A stretch of 64,000 nt of DNA from Cognatilysobacter claricitrinus (lineage in GTDB: Bacteria; Pseudomonadota; Gammaproteobacteria; Xanthomonadales; Xanthomonadaceae). Both the position numbers and the translations under genes were made by a program. Where the stretch lies: NCBI RefSeq assembly GCF_045866565.1, contig NZ_BAAFZV010000003.1:124001-188000 (forward strand). Reading direction: 5' to 3'. Below, in pieces: positions 43,733 through 52,752 of this stretch (its first letter is position 1; every line of letters starts with the position of its first letter). Under the pieces are notes generated by a model. The model saw nothing but the letters and a program-made list of their open reading frames with translations. It had not been told where the DNA came from and did no database searches.

Positions 43733-44677
43733 TCATTCCCAGGCGGGTGCGTCGGATGCGAACGCCAGTGTCAGCGAGCCGCGGCCGACGTTGACCATGC
43801 CGGTCAGGCTCATGAGGCTTTCGAACATCTCGACGCGATGCGTGCGGCAGGTTTCGACCAGCTCGTTGTAGCCCGGCAGGCGATGCATTTCCTCGAGCGG
43901 GCCGCCGTAGCTGATCGCCACGGTGGGCGTGAGCAGCTTGCCGTCGCGCACGCGGCGCGCGGCGAAGGTGAAGAGCTTTTCGGCGGCGGTCTCGAAGCCT
44001 TTGACCTTCGCGACCGGGCCGGTTTCGCCGCGGTTGCAGTGCAGGATCGGCTTGATGTCGAGCGCGCTGCCCAGCGTCGCGCTGAGGAAGCTGACGCTGC
44101 GGTCGCCGCGATGGCGCGTGCGGGCGCGCAGGTAGTTGAGGTCGCGCGGGACCATGTAGGCCTGCGTGGCGAGCGCGACCTGCTCGATGCGCGCGCGCAT
44201 CTTCGGCGCGCCTTCCTGCGAGTCGCGCAGGCGCACGGCTTCCACCGCCGCGACCGCCTGGCCGGAGAACACGCTCTGGGTATCGATCACGCGCAGCGAG
44301 AATGGCGTCGTGATGCCGGCGGCGCTGCGCGGTCCCTTGTATTCGTTGAGGATCGCGAAGCTCGCCTGCGACGTGTTGTCGAAGATCGGGCTGCGCGTCT
44401 TGGTGATCGTCATGCAGAAGACGTAGTCGTACTCGACCACCAGCTTCTTCAGGAACAGGTCCTGCACCTGCTGCACGGTGAACGGCTGCGTTTCCGCCTG
44501 TGCGATCAGTTCGACCGACTGCGCGTCGAGGAACTCGAGCGTCGCCTGTTCGTTGCGCTGGTCGGCCAGCACGGCGTTGCCGATCTTGACGGTGATCGGC
44601 AGCAACGTGATGTCGTGCTGCGAGAAGTAGTCGAGCGGAAGATCGCAGGCCGAGTCGACGACGAGTCCGATGCGCAT
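43733..44677 (-). CDS. DegV family fatty-acid-binding protein
   Basis: A 314-residue protein. The start MRIGLVVDSACDLPLDYF is the DegV nucleotide-fold-like first strand, with the conserved serine and aspartate. VFCMTITKTRSPIFDNTSQA corresponds to the second ligand loop, and RVIDTQSVFSGQAV and PILHCNRGETGPVAKVKG follow in order. DegV proteins (FakB) hold a fatty acid for phosphorylation by FakA; no fakA is seen here. AGGGGC precedes the ATG. Confidence 0.85.
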   Translation of the reverse strand: MRIGLVVDSACDLPLDYFSQHDITLLPITVKIGNAVLADQRNEQATLEFLDAQSVELIAQAETQPFTVQQVQDLFLKKLVVEYDYVFCMTITKTRSPIFDNTSQASFAILNEYKGPRSAAGITTPFSLRVIDTQSVFSGQAVAAVEAVRLRDSQEGAPKMRARIEQVALATQAYMVPRDLNYLRARTRHRGDRSVSFLSATLGSALDIKPILHCNRGETGPVAKVKGFETAAEKLFTFAARRVRDGKLLTPTVAISYGGPLEEMHRLPGYNELVETCRTHRVEMFESLMSLTGMVNVGRGSLTLAFASDAPAWE

Positions 44678-44769
44678 GGGTCAGGCCCCTTTGGCTTCTG
44701 ATTGTTTTTTGGCAGAGAGGATTATCGGCGGCGGCGCTGGAATCTTGATCGCGCCGCGCTGTGTGTCGT

Positions 44770-45429
44770 TCAGCAACCCGTGCTGCGGTGCAGCGCGACC
44801 TGCCGCACCAGCGCACCGGCATCCGTGCCCGATGACAGGTACAGCGTCGGCTGGCTGACGTTGTAGTGATCGGTGCTGTCGAGGATCAGGTCGAGGTGGC
44901 CGTCGTGGTCGAGATCACCCGCGAACAGCAACGCGGGCGCCGCGTCGTCGCCCAGCATCAGGCTGCCGTCGTTGTAGCGGCCGGCCGGAAGTCGCAGCAG
45001 TACCTGCGCGTGCGCGCCGCCATCGAGTACGACGTTGCAGGCGTCGCCGCGCGCCGTGCAGTCGAGCCGCAGGCGATATGTCGCGCCGCGCAGTTTCAAT
45101 GCCAGCGGCGTGATGGACAGCGGGAGCGGCGCGACGCCGGTCCATGCGGTGGCCACCGGCCCGGCGTACAGCCGCGGGCCGCGCAGCAGGAAGCTGGCAT
45201 CAGCGACGCGGGTCGAGACCTCGTGCGCGGTGGCGTCGCCGGCCGCATCCGCTACTTCGTCGTGCACGCGGCGCACGCGTGCGGTGGTCGCGACGAGCGC
45301 GCTGCGCGGCCGCGTCACCTGCAGGGCGAGCCAGGCCTCGCCGTCGCGGGCGGCGGATTCGCCGTCGTGGAAGGTACCGACCGGCTGCAGCGCGAAGGCC
45401 GCGACGAGCGCGGCGGCGATCAGTGCCAT
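44770..45429 (-). CDS. putative exported protein with one FG-GAP/VCBS-like repeat
   Basis: A 219-residue protein with an N-terminal hydrophobic stretch (ALIAAALVAAFALQPVG) that may be a signal peptide or anchor. Near the C-terminus FAGDLDHDGHLDLILDSTDHY is a calcium-binding-like DxDxDG repeat of the FG-GAP/VCBS type. The body is strand-rich. The start overlaps the end of the DUF1761 gene by ten bases, so the two are translationally coupled. Confidence 0.65.
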   Translation of the reverse strand: MALIAAALVAAFALQPVGTFHDGESAARDGEAWLALQVTRPRSALVATTARVRRVHDEVADAAGDATAHEVSTRVADASFLLRGPRLYAGPVATAWTGVAPLPLSITPLALKLRGATYRLRLDCTARGDACNVVLDGGAHAQVLLRLPAGRYNDGSLMLGDDAAPALLFAGDLDHDGHLDLILDSTDHYNVSQPTLYLSSGTDAGALVRQVALHRSTGC

Positions 45430-45821
45430 GCCCCTAGGATCGCGCCGTACAGCAGGAACTGCACGATGTGGTAGCCGCCGTCGATCAGCCACAGTGTGAG
45501 CGGGCGATTGGCGAACGTGTAGTTGATGCCGAAGCTGGTGGCGACGAACAACAGCCCGATCACTGCGCCGATGCCGGCACCGCGCAGCGCCCCGACACCC
45601 GCGGGCAGTGCGAGCGCCATCGCGGTCGCCGACACCAGGCTCAGCACGAATGCGGTGCCGAACACGCGCGCGGGATGTTTCGGCGATGCGTTCGAATCAA
45701 TCCCCGCGGCGCGCGACCACGCCTTCAGGAACAGGGGGCCATACCAGAAGCCGCCGAGCGCGAATGCGGAGGCTGCCGCGACGAGCACGGGCCAGGGGTT
45801 GATGGTGGAGAAGACGGGCAT
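45420..45821 (-). CDS. DUF1761 membrane protein
   Basis: A 133-residue protein with four membrane helices. It begins NPWPVLVAAASAFALGGFWYGPLFLKAW, typical of DUF1761, and ends GYHIVQFLLYGAILGAWH. The function is unknown. The ribosome site GGAA is seen before the ATG. Its stop lies inside the start of the next gene. Confidence 0.85.
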   Translation of the reverse strand: MPVFSTINPWPVLVAAASAFALGGFWYGPLFLKAWSRAAGIDSNASPKHPARVFGTAFVLSLVSATAMALALPAGVGALRGAGIGAVIGLLFVATSFGINYTFANRPLTLWLIDGGYHIVQFLLYGAILGAWH

Positions 45822-45965
45822 GCGAGGTTCCGGGGCAGGGCGGCGCTCCCCGGCGCCGGACCGTCGCGGAGCGTACGCGAAGTGACGCAGCGCACAATCA
45901 CCACGTGTCGGCCGTCGCAGGCGGCACCGCCGGGGTCACCGGCGATGCCGCGGGTCGATCGGGCG

Positions 45966-47261
45966 TCAATGCGCCTGGTCGGGCACCGAGTAGGCGCGCG
46001 GCAGGGGGCCCTGCGGCGCGAGGTAGCGATCGCGCAGGTCGGTCTGGCGGCTGCGCATGGTGATCGCGCGGCCGTCCAGCCACACCTGCTTCGCGACGTT
46101 GGCGACGTCGAGCGGATCGCCGGTCCAGAGCACCAGGTCGGCACGCTGGCCGACCGCGATCTGGCCGCTGTCGCGGATGCCGAACACCTCGGCCGGCACG
46201 CGGGTGAGCGCGGCGAGGCCGTCCTCCCACGACAGGCCGTTGGCGACCGCGTTGCCCGCCAACTGGCGCGTGTTGCGCGCGTTGTGCGTCGGGTTCTCGC
46301 CGCCCTGCACGATGCCGACGGTGACGCCGGCCTGGCGCAGGATCGCCGCGTTGTCCATGCGCGCGCCGATCTCGTCGAAGTTCGCCGGCAGGTCGGCCAG
46401 CGGATCGACGAACACGGGCACCTTGGCCGCGGCGATTTCGCGCGCGACGCGCCACGCCTCGACGCCGCCGACGATGCCGACGCGCAGATGCTGGCGCTGC
46501 GCGAACTTCAGCAGCTGGTGGATGTCGGCCGCGCGGTCGACCTGGAACATCACCAGGCCTTCGCCGCGCGCGAACTTCGCCAGCACGGCGCGCCCGGCGG
46601 GCGTCAGGCTGGCGGCGTTCGTCGTGGCCGGGATGCGACCGCGCGCTTCGTCGAGCCATTGCTCAAGCAGCATCCACTGGCCGGCGCGCGAATGGCCCGA
46701 TTCCTCGCTCACCTGGTCGCCCAGCGCGACGAACAGCACACGCGGGCCGATCGGATCGGGCGAGCCGTCGAGCCGCACCATGCCGCCCTGGCCCAGGATG
46801 ATCGAGCCGCCTTCGCCGAGGCCCGGCATCAGCATGGTTTCGCCGATGCCTTCGATGCGGTTGACCGGCACCGCGGTCGCATCCGGATTGAAGGCGAGGG
46901 TGACGTCGAACTCGGGGCGCACGTTGATCGCGCGACCGTCCTGTCCCATGCCGAGACCGGCGTCGACGGTCGAGTCCTCGCCCGAGACTTCCTCGACACC
47001 GAGATGCGTGAGGCCACCGAACAGCGCGGGCGTCACGGGGGCGCCGTTGGCGTCGACGGTGGGGGTGTTCGCCGGCGCGGCGAGGTCCGCGCCGACCGCG
47101 ACGATGCGGCCGCCATGCACCAGCACGTCGGCGCTGCGCAGCGTGCCGCGCGCGGTGGCGGTGTGCACGGTCGCGTTGCGGATCAGCAGTTCCTGCGCGG
47201 ATGCGGAGCCTGCGAGCGCGAACAGCAGCGCGCCGGCGAGGATGGAAACGCGGCGGTTCAT
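45966..47261 (-). CDS. amidohydrolase-like protein lacking the metal ligands (pseudo-enzyme)
   Basis: A 431-residue secreted protein (signal peptide ends GSASAQE, residue 22) with the amidohydrolase fold: LLIRNATVHTATARGTLRSAD at the start and ADLVLWTGDPLDVANVAKQVWLDG at the end. Compared with its neighbour it has lost each expected ligand: LTHLG replaces VHSHLG, FQVDRAAD replaces HIHCYRAD, VGGVEAW replaces FHHAVEAY, and QGGENP replaces HSDSEE. It is probably a non-catalytic partner. The start codon overlaps the stop of the intact paralogue by four bases. Confidence 0.82.
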   Translation of the reverse strand: MNRRVSILAGALLFALAGSASAQELLIRNATVHTATARGTLRSADVLVHGGRIVAVGADLAAPANTPTVDANGAPVTPALFGGLTHLGVEEVSGEDSTVDAGLGMGQDGRAINVRPEFDVTLAFNPDATAVPVNRIEGIGETMLMPGLGEGGSIILGQGGMVRLDGSPDPIGPRVLFVALGDQVSEESGHSRAGQWMLLEQWLDEARGRIPATTNAASLTPAGRAVLAKFARGEGLVMFQVDRAADIHQLLKFAQRQHLRVGIVGGVEAWRVAREIAAAKVPVFVDPLADLPANFDEIGARMDNAAILRQAGVTVGIVQGGENPTHNARNTRQLAGNAVANGLSWEDGLAALTRVPAEVFGIRDSGQIAVGQRADLVLWTGDPLDVANVAKQVWLDGRAITMRSRQTDLRDRYLAPQGPLPRAYSVPDQAH

Positions 47262-48682
47262 CGCACACCTCCGGTCGGCGCGGCGCCCTGGCCGAGCATG
47301 AAATCCGACACCGGCTGGCGCGAACGATCCTTGCGGTCGTAGACGCGTGCGCCGTCGACGTAGACCTGTTCGGCCTGCGCGTAGCTGCTGAACGGCGTGC
47401 CGTTCCACACGACCACGTCCGCCATCTTCCCGGCCTCCAGCGTGCCGGTCTTGTCGAGGATGCCGAGCGCCTTCGCCGGGTTCTGCGTGATCCACAGGAT
47501 CGCGTGTTCGGGCGCGATGTCGATGCCGGCGAGTTTCGCGTGCGCGATCACCTTCGCTGCTTCCTGGTTCAAGCGCTGGATGCCTTCCTCCGAATCGGAG
47601 TGCACGATCGCGCAACCGTTCTTCGCCCGATCCACCAGCGCGATGTTTTCCTGGATGCCGTCGTAGGCCTCCATCTTGAAGCCCCACCAGTCGGCCCACA
47701 TCGCGCCGCAGACGCCTTCGGCGGCGAGGCGGTCGGACAGCTTGTAGGCCTCTACCGCGTGGTGGAATGCGGCGATCTTGAAGCCGAATTCCTTGGCGAG
47801 GTCGAGCATCGTCGCCATTTCGTCAGCGCGATAGCAGTGGATGTGCACGCGGATGTCGCCGTTGATCGCGCCGGCCAACGTATCCATCTTCAGGTCGCGC
47901 TTGCCGCCGGTGGCGTTCTCGCTATCGGGCTTGGGGTCGGCCGACCACCAGTGTTCCTTCTTCGCCGGCTGCGGACGGTTCTTCTTCAGGTATTCGGTGG
48001 CGTCGATGAACGCCGCGCGGTAGCCCGCGACATTGCCCATGCGCGTCGACGGGCCGCCCTTCTTGCCGTACACGCGCTTCGGGTTCTCGCCGCAGGCCAT
48101 CTTCAGGCCCCACGGTGCGCCCGGGAATTTCATGCCCTGGTAGGTCGTCGACGGCACGTTCTTGAGCGTCACGCCGCGGCCGCCGATCAGGTTGGCCGAA
48201 CCCGGCAGGATCTGCAGCGAGGTGATGCCGCCCGCGAGCGCGGTGAGGAAGCCTGGGTCCTGCGGCCAGATGGAGTGCTCGGCCCAGACGTTCGGCGTGG
48301 TCGGGCTGGTCGCCTCGTTGCCATCGCTCTGCGCGCTCACCGACGGACTGGCGTAGACGCCGAGGTGCGAATGCACGTCGATGATGCCGGGCGTCACCCA
48401 CTTGCCGGTGCCATCGACGACGGTGGCGTCGGCCGGCGCCTCGAGGCCGCGGCCGACGCTGACGATCGCGCCGTCGCGCATCAGCACGTCGGCGCCGTCG
48501 AGGCGTTCGCCGGTGCCGGTGAGCACGGTCGCGTTGCGGATCAGCACCGGATACGACGGGAGCCGCGTGTACGTGCTGGGATACGGGTCCTGCACGAAGC
48601 GCGAGGGCGCGCTGGCGGCGCCCGCGGCGAGCGGGACGGCCAGTGCGACCGTGCAGACGAATGAGCTGAGCAACCTGAGCAT
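47258..48682 (-). CDS. secreted amidohydrolase (metal ligands intact)
   Basis: A 474-residue exported enzyme (signal peptide ends AAGAASA, about residue 24). It follows the imidazolonepropionase-like pattern: VTPGIIDVHSHLGVY with the HxH pair, VHIHCYRADEM with the next histidine, AAFHHAVEAYKLSD, and CAIVHSDSEEG with the catalytic aspartate. KMADVVVWNGTPFSSYAQAEQVYVDGARVY closes the sandwich domain. The substrate is unknown. It is the first gene of a pair with a degenerate paralogue. AMP-nucleosidase lies divergent. Confidence 0.85.
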   Translation of the reverse strand: MLRLLSSFVCTVALAVPLAAGAASAPSRFVQDPYPSTYTRLPSYPVLIRNATVLTGTGERLDGADVLMRDGAIVSVGRGLEAPADATVVDGTGKWVTPGIIDVHSHLGVYASPSVSAQSDGNEATSPTTPNVWAEHSIWPQDPGFLTALAGGITSLQILPGSANLIGGRGVTLKNVPSTTYQGMKFPGAPWGLKMACGENPKRVYGKKGGPSTRMGNVAGYRAAFIDATEYLKKNRPQPAKKEHWWSADPKPDSENATGGKRDLKMDTLAGAINGDIRVHIHCYRADEMATMLDLAKEFGFKIAAFHHAVEAYKLSDRLAAEGVCGAMWADWWGFKMEAYDGIQENIALVDRAKNGCAIVHSDSEEGIQRLNQEAAKVIAHAKLAGIDIAPEHAILWITQNPAKALGILDKTGTLEAGKMADVVVWNGTPFSSYAQAEQVYVDGARVYDRKDRSRQPVSDFMLGQGAAPTGGVR

Positions 48683-48870
48683 GGTGGTTCCGCGGGCAGG
48701 ACAGCCGACGACCGTAGCCGCCCGCCACCGATCGTCACCGTGCCCTTGGTCATGCCCGGGCGGACGCACATGCAGGTTCCCGCAATCCGGCGACGTATCT
48801 CGGGAGCGTGTCCCCGGGCGCGTCCACCCGCCACGTCGTGCGACCATTCAAAAGAAAAAGGACGGAATCG

Positions 48871-49647
48871 ATGAAAGACAAAGACCAGATCGTCGCCAAC
48901 TGGCTGCCGCGCTACACCGGCGTGGCGCTCGAGGATTTCGGCAGGCACGTGCTGCTGACCAACTTCGGCGGCTACCTGCAGACCTTCGCCCGCCTGATGG
49001 GCGCGCCCATCGTCGGCCTCGACAAGCCGATGCCCAGCGCCACCGCCGACGGCATCACCATGATCAACTTCGGCATGGGCAGTCCGAACGCGGCCACGCT
49101 GATGGACCTGCTGTCGGCGATTTCGCCCAAGGCGGTGCTGTTCCTCGGCAAGTGCGGCGGCCTCAAGCGCCGCAGCCAGCTGGGTGACCTCGTGCTGCCG
49201 ATCGCCGCCATCCGCGGCGAAGGCACGTCCAACGACTACATGCCGCCCGAAGTGCCCGCACTGCCCGCGTTCGCCCTGCAGCGCGCGGTGTCGACCATGA
49301 TCCGCGACCTCGGCCACGACTACTGGACCGGCACCGTCTACACCACCAACCGCCGCGTCTGGGAGCACGACGAAGCGTTCAAGGACTACCTGCGCAAGCT
49401 GCGCTGCGAAGCGATCGACATGGAGACCGCAACGATCTTCGCCGCCGGCTTCGCCAACCGCATCCCGTGCGGCGCGTTGCTGCTCGTGTCCGATGCACCG
49501 ATGACTCCGGAAGGCGTCAAGACCGCCGAATCCGATGCGCGCGTCACCGCCGATTTCGTCGACAACCACATCCAGGTCGGCGTCGAGGCATTGCGTCTCA
49601 TCCGGCGACACGGCAAGTCGGTCAAGCACCTTCGTTTCGACGAATAA
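48871..49647 (+). CDS. AMP nucleosidase (short, PNP-fold type)
   Basis: A 258-residue protein with a nucleoside-phosphorylase fold: MINFGMGSPNAATLMDLL, FLGKCGGLKRRSQLGDLVLP and CEAIDMETATIFAAGF, the last with the catalytic MEME-like segment, then SDAPMTPEGVK. It lacks the long N-terminal domain of E. coli Amn and equals the short class often named AMP nucleosidase; it may instead cleave a related nucleotide. AAAGGA lies before the ATG. Confidence 0.82.
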   Translation: MKDKDQIVANWLPRYTGVALEDFGRHVLLTNFGGYLQTFARLMGAPIVGLDKPMPSATADGITMINFGMGSPNAATLMDLLSAISPKAVLFLGKCGGLKRRSQLGDLVLPIAAIRGEGTSNDYMPPEVPALPAFALQRAVSTMIRDLGHDYWTGTVYTTNRRVWEHDEAFKDYLRKLRCEAIDMETATIFAAGFANRIPCGALLLVSDAPMTPEGVKTAESDARVTADFVDNHIQVGVEALRLIRRHGKSVKHLRFDE

Positions 49648-49728
49648 GCGGGCCCGACAGGCGGTCTGCGACGTCGCGACCCCTGAGATGTCGTGCACGC
49701 AGACTGTCACACCAGACAGGAGCGGGAC

Positions 49729-50286
49729 ATGGAGCAGGCCTTCCTGGTGGTCCTCGGCGCGGCGCTGACGTGGGCCTTCTATTTCATCCAGCGCCGCGTG
49801 GAACGCCGGCGCACCACCGAGGCGATCGAGCGCAGCCAGAAGCTGCTGACGCTCAAGCAGGGGCTAGAAGGCTCGAAGACCAGCCTCGGTGACCTGCAGC
49901 GGTTCGAGGCGGGGCTCGTCGGCAAGGCGCAGAGTGCGGTGGAGATCGCCGACGGCTATCTCGCGCGCGCCGAGGAAGTGATCGAGCGCGGTGCGATCGA
50001 CGTGCTGCGCGACGACGAGTTCACCGCGCAGGCGCGCGAGCGCTTGCTGTTCGCCGATGCCAGGCTGCATCGCGTCGTCGCGCGCCTGCGCGAACAACTC
50101 GATGGCGAAGGGCAGACCGCGTTCGACCGCACGCACGCCGCGTGGCTGCAGTTCCGCGACCGGCACGCGCTGTTCATCGCGCAGTCGTATGCTCGCGGCC
50201 CGATCCGCGCGCTGATCCAGGCGGTGACGCTGGAAAGCCTCACCGCCGCATGGATCGCCGAACTGGAGACGCAACTCGGTGAATGA
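49729..50286 (+). CDS. membrane-anchored protein with LprI-like (DUF1311) region
   Basis: A 185-residue protein with one N-terminal membrane helix (AFLVVLGAALTWAFYFI), a charged helix, and a C-terminal part (about 65-185) resembling the LprI/DUF1311 family of lysozyme-inhibitor-like proteins: LREQLDGEGQTAFDRTHAAWLQFRD, ending LTAAWIAELETQL. The cysteines of classical LprI are absent. AGGAG lies seven bases before the ATG. It overlaps the next gene by eight bases. Confidence 0.55.
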   Translation: MEQAFLVVLGAALTWAFYFIQRRVERRRTTEAIERSQKLLTLKQGLEGSKTSLGDLQRFEAGLVGKAQSAVEIADGYLARAEEVIERGAIDVLRDDEFTAQARERLLFADARLHRVVARLREQLDGEGQTAFDRTHAAWLQFRDRHALFIAQSYARGPIRALIQAVTLESLTAAWIAELETQLGE

Positions 50287-50830
50287 CGCGATCACCACCG
50301 CCGCCGATGTCGTCGCGTTCTGGCGCGACGCTGGCCCGTCGAAGTGGTTCACGCGTGACGACACGTTCGATGCACGTTGCCGCGGCCTGCTCGACCTGCA
50401 CTTCGCTGCCGCACGTCGCGAGCTTGATGCGTGGGGCGCGGATGCGGTCGGCGCACTCGCACTGGTTCTGCTGCTCGACCAGATTCCGCGCAACGCGTTC
50501 CGCGGCCACGCGCATGCATATGCGACCGATCCGTTGGCGAAGTCGATCGCGATGCAGGCGATCGACGCCGGCTTCGACCTCGCGACCGAGGAACTGCTGC
50601 GCAGCTTCTTCTATCTGCCGTTCGAGCATTCCGAATCGCTCGATGACCAGCGCCGCGCGCTCGCGCTGCATCGCGAACGCCTTTCCGCGCCCGACGCCGA
50701 TCACTGGGCGAAGCTGCATCTCGATGTCATCGAACGCTTCGGCCGCTTTCCGCATCGCAACGCCGCGCTCGGACGCGTGACGACGCCGGAGGAGAAGACG
50801 TTCCTCGACAGCGGCGGATTTTCCGGCTGA
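50279..50830 (+). CDS. DUF924 family protein
   Basis: A 183-residue helical protein with the family marks VVAFWRDAGPSKWFTRDDTFD, LALVLLLDQIPRNAFRG and FFYLPFEHSESL. DUF924 resembles TPR-like helices; no function is established. The start is a GTG inside the previous gene's end. A bidirectional terminator follows. Confidence 0.88.
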   Translation: MNDAITTAADVVAFWRDAGPSKWFTRDDTFDARCRGLLDLHFAAARRELDAWGADAVGALALVLLLDQIPRNAFRGHAHAYATDPLAKSIAMQAIDAGFDLATEELLRSFFYLPFEHSESLDDQRRALALHRERLSAPDADHWAKLHLDVIERFGRFPHRNAALGRVTTPEEKTFLDSGGFSG

Positions 50831-50841
50831 CGCGACAAAGA

Positions 50842-50867
50842 AAAACGGCCGCGTTCGCGGCCGTTTT
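50842..50867. terminator. bidirectional intrinsic terminator
   Basis: AAAACGGCCGCG and CGCGGCCGTTTT form a perfect dyad between the convergent DUF924 and glutaredoxin genes, with T runs on both strands. The innermost base pairs must open to form the loop. Confidence 0.85.
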
Positions 50868-50890
50868 CGCATGCGTCGGTTGCGTGTCGA

Positions 50891-51817
50891 TCAGTAGCGC
50901 GGCACTGCCGTGTCGACCTGCTGCGACCACGCGTCGATGCCGCCCTCGACGTTGTGCACGTTGGTAAAGCCCAGTCGGCGGAAATGCTCGGCCGCGGCCG
51001 CGCTGCGACGCCCGTGGTGGCACAGGAATGCGAGCGGCGTGTCTTTCGGCAACGCTTCGACCTCCGCGGTCGCGTCGCCGTCGAGCACAGAGAACGGCAC
51101 GCGCACCGACGCGACCGCGCGTTCTTCCGGCGGCCGCACGTCGACCAGTGTCAGCGCGCCGTCGCCGAGCATGCGCGCCGCGTCGGCCGCGCTGATCGAC
51201 TTCACCGTCTTCGCGTTCGGGTTCTCCACCACCAGTCCGCGACCGCGTTCGTCGTCGACCCAGTCGATGCGCAGGCCGTTCGCCCGCGGCGCGCTGGCCA
51301 GGTCGAACTGCGCGCGGATGCCATCGACCTCGGCCGCGATCGCCTGCGGATCGATCGGCCCGAGCTGCAGCTGCGCGCGATGGTCGGCGTCGACCGCCAC
51401 CTGCAACGCATAGCCCGGGCCGGCATCGGCGATCGCGCTGCGCAGCATCTCGGCGGCGGCCGGCGTGATCTCGATCGACGGCGGCGTGCGGTCCGGCGCC
51501 TGGACGCCGAGCAGTGCGTGCAGCTCACCCGAGTTCGCCATCTGCACCACGATGTCGCTGCCACCGACCAGCTCGCCGTCGACGTACAGCTGCGGAATCG
51601 TCGGCCAGTCGCCATACGCCTTGATGCCCTCGCGGATCTCCGCATCGGCCAGCACGTTCACGTGCGCGTAATCGATGCCGAGCCCGCCGAGCACGCCGAC
51701 AGCCTTCGCCGAGAACCCGCATTGCGGCGCACGCGGAGCGCCTTTCATGAAGAGGACGACGCGGTTGGACTGCAGCAGCGTGTCGATGCGGGCGCGCAGG
51801 GCGGGGTCGAGTGACAT
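50891..51817 (-). CDS. grxD: monothiol glutaredoxin fused to HesB-like and rhodanese domains
   Basis: A 308-residue fusion. Residues 1-105 are a Grx4-type monothiol glutaredoxin with CGFS at 33-36 and WPTIPQLYVDGELVGGSDIV, which binds a [2Fe-2S] cluster with glutathione. Residues about 113-205 match the A-type/HesB fold (IEITPAAAEMLRSAI, LRIDWVDDERGRGLVVENPNA) but contain no cysteine. The C-terminal 100 residues are a rhodanese with the active-site cysteine in LCHHGRRS. This combination points to iron-sulfur trafficking. It is convergent with the DUF924 gene. Confidence 0.9.
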   Translation of the reverse strand: MSLDPALRARIDTLLQSNRVVLFMKGAPRAPQCGFSAKAVGVLGGLGIDYAHVNVLADAEIREGIKAYGDWPTIPQLYVDGELVGGSDIVVQMANSGELHALLGVQAPDRTPPSIEITPAAAEMLRSAIADAGPGYALQVAVDADHRAQLQLGPIDPQAIAAEVDGIRAQFDLASAPRANGLRIDWVDDERGRGLVVENPNAKTVKSISAADAARMLGDGALTLVDVRPPEERAVASVRVPFSVLDGDATAEVEALPKDTPLAFLCHHGRRSAAAAEHFRRLGFTNVHNVEGGIDAWSQQVDTAVPRY

Positions 51818-51879
51818 GACGTTAACCTTCGGGAAATCGAATCGTCATTCTACGGCGCGGCGCGTGCAGGCCGGCGTGG

Positions 51880-51885
51880 CATGAT
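51880..51885 (+). promoter_or_regulatory. -10 box of the deacetylase gene, leaderless geometry
   Basis: CATGAT, then GCGGCC, then the ATG at 51892. Same six-base spacing as the birA, SPOR, bioD and rsgA promoters; the match to TATAAT is four of six. Confidence 0.4.
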
Positions 51886-51891
51886 GCGGCC

Positions 51892-52740
51892 ATGACTGTT
51901 CCGCCCGTGGCAATGCATCGCGTTCCGCGTCACCCGCACGTGTGGTGGATCGCCCTGCTGCTGGCGCACGTCGTCGCCATCGGGCTGTGGTGGCACTACG
52001 GCCTGCAGCGTGGCTGGCATGTCGCGTTGCCGCTGCTGATCGCCTCGCATCTGGCGCTGGTGTGGGGCACGCTTCGGCCGGATTCGCGGCTGTTCGGACC
52101 GGCGCTGACGCGGCTGGAGACCGACGAGCGCGTGCTGTGGCTGACTATCGACGACGGCCCGTCCGACGAGACGCCCGCCGTACTCGACCTTCTCGACGCG
52201 CATGGCGCCCGCGCGACGTTCTTCCTGGTCGGCGAGCGTGCGCGGCAGCGACCTGAACTCGTGCGTGAAATCGTCCGGCGCGGTCACGGCGTCGGCAACC
52301 ACAGCGATTCGCATCCGACTGCGCGCTTCTGGGCGCTCGGCCCGCGTGCCATGCGTCGCGAGATCGAGCGCGCGCAGGCCACGCTCACCGAACTCGTGGG
52401 TTCGCCGCCGGTATGGTTCCGCGCCGTGGTCGGCATGGCCAACCCGTTCGTGTTCGCGCCGCTGCAGAGGCTGGGCCTGGCACGCGTCGCATGGACGGCG
52501 CGTGGTTTCGACGGCGCGGTATCGGATCCGCAGCGGGTCGTAGGTCGCGTCGAGCGCCTGCTCAAGCCCGGCGTGATCGTGCTGGCGCACGAGGGCGCGT
52601 CGCATGGGCGCAACGTCGAGACGCTCGCGTTGATGCTGCGCAGGTTCGACGAGCTCGGTTATCGCTGCGTGCTGCCGGTGCCGGCGCTGTCGACGCGTGG
52701 CCCGAGCCTGCCCGCCGCCGAGTCGACCGTCGCCGACTGA
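51892..52740 (+). CDS. NodB-type polysaccharide deacetylase, membrane anchored
   Basis: A 282-residue protein with two N-terminal membrane helices (residues 18-35 and 43-59) and a NodB domain. Motif 1 is TIDDGP at 85-90, motif 2 is NHSDSHP near 136-142 with the zinc-binding histidines, and the later motifs include FRAVVGMANPF and VIVLAHEG. It probably removes acetyl groups from a cell-envelope polysaccharide at the periplasmic face; the substrate is not known. No ribosome site is seen. Confidence 0.87.
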   Translation: MTVPPVAMHRVPRHPHVWWIALLLAHVVAIGLWWHYGLQRGWHVALPLLIASHLALVWGTLRPDSRLFGPALTRLETDERVLWLTIDDGPSDETPAVLDLLDAHGARATFFLVGERARQRPELVREIVRRGHGVGNHSDSHPTARFWALGPRAMRREIERAQATLTELVGSPPVWFRAVVGMANPFVFAPLQRLGLARVAWTARGFDGAVSDPQRVVGRVERLLKPGVIVLAHEGASHGRNVETLALMLRRFDELGYRCVLPVPALSTRGPSLPAAESTVAD

Positions 52741-52752
52741 CCGGTTACGCGC

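Noticed and set aside
40218..43871. A 1217-codon open frame on the plus strand opposite the propeller-amidohydrolase
   Set aside because: It mirrors the codon pattern of the minus-strand gene, is rich in R, H and D without domains, and the minus strand has a signal peptide, propeller repeats and catalytic motifs.
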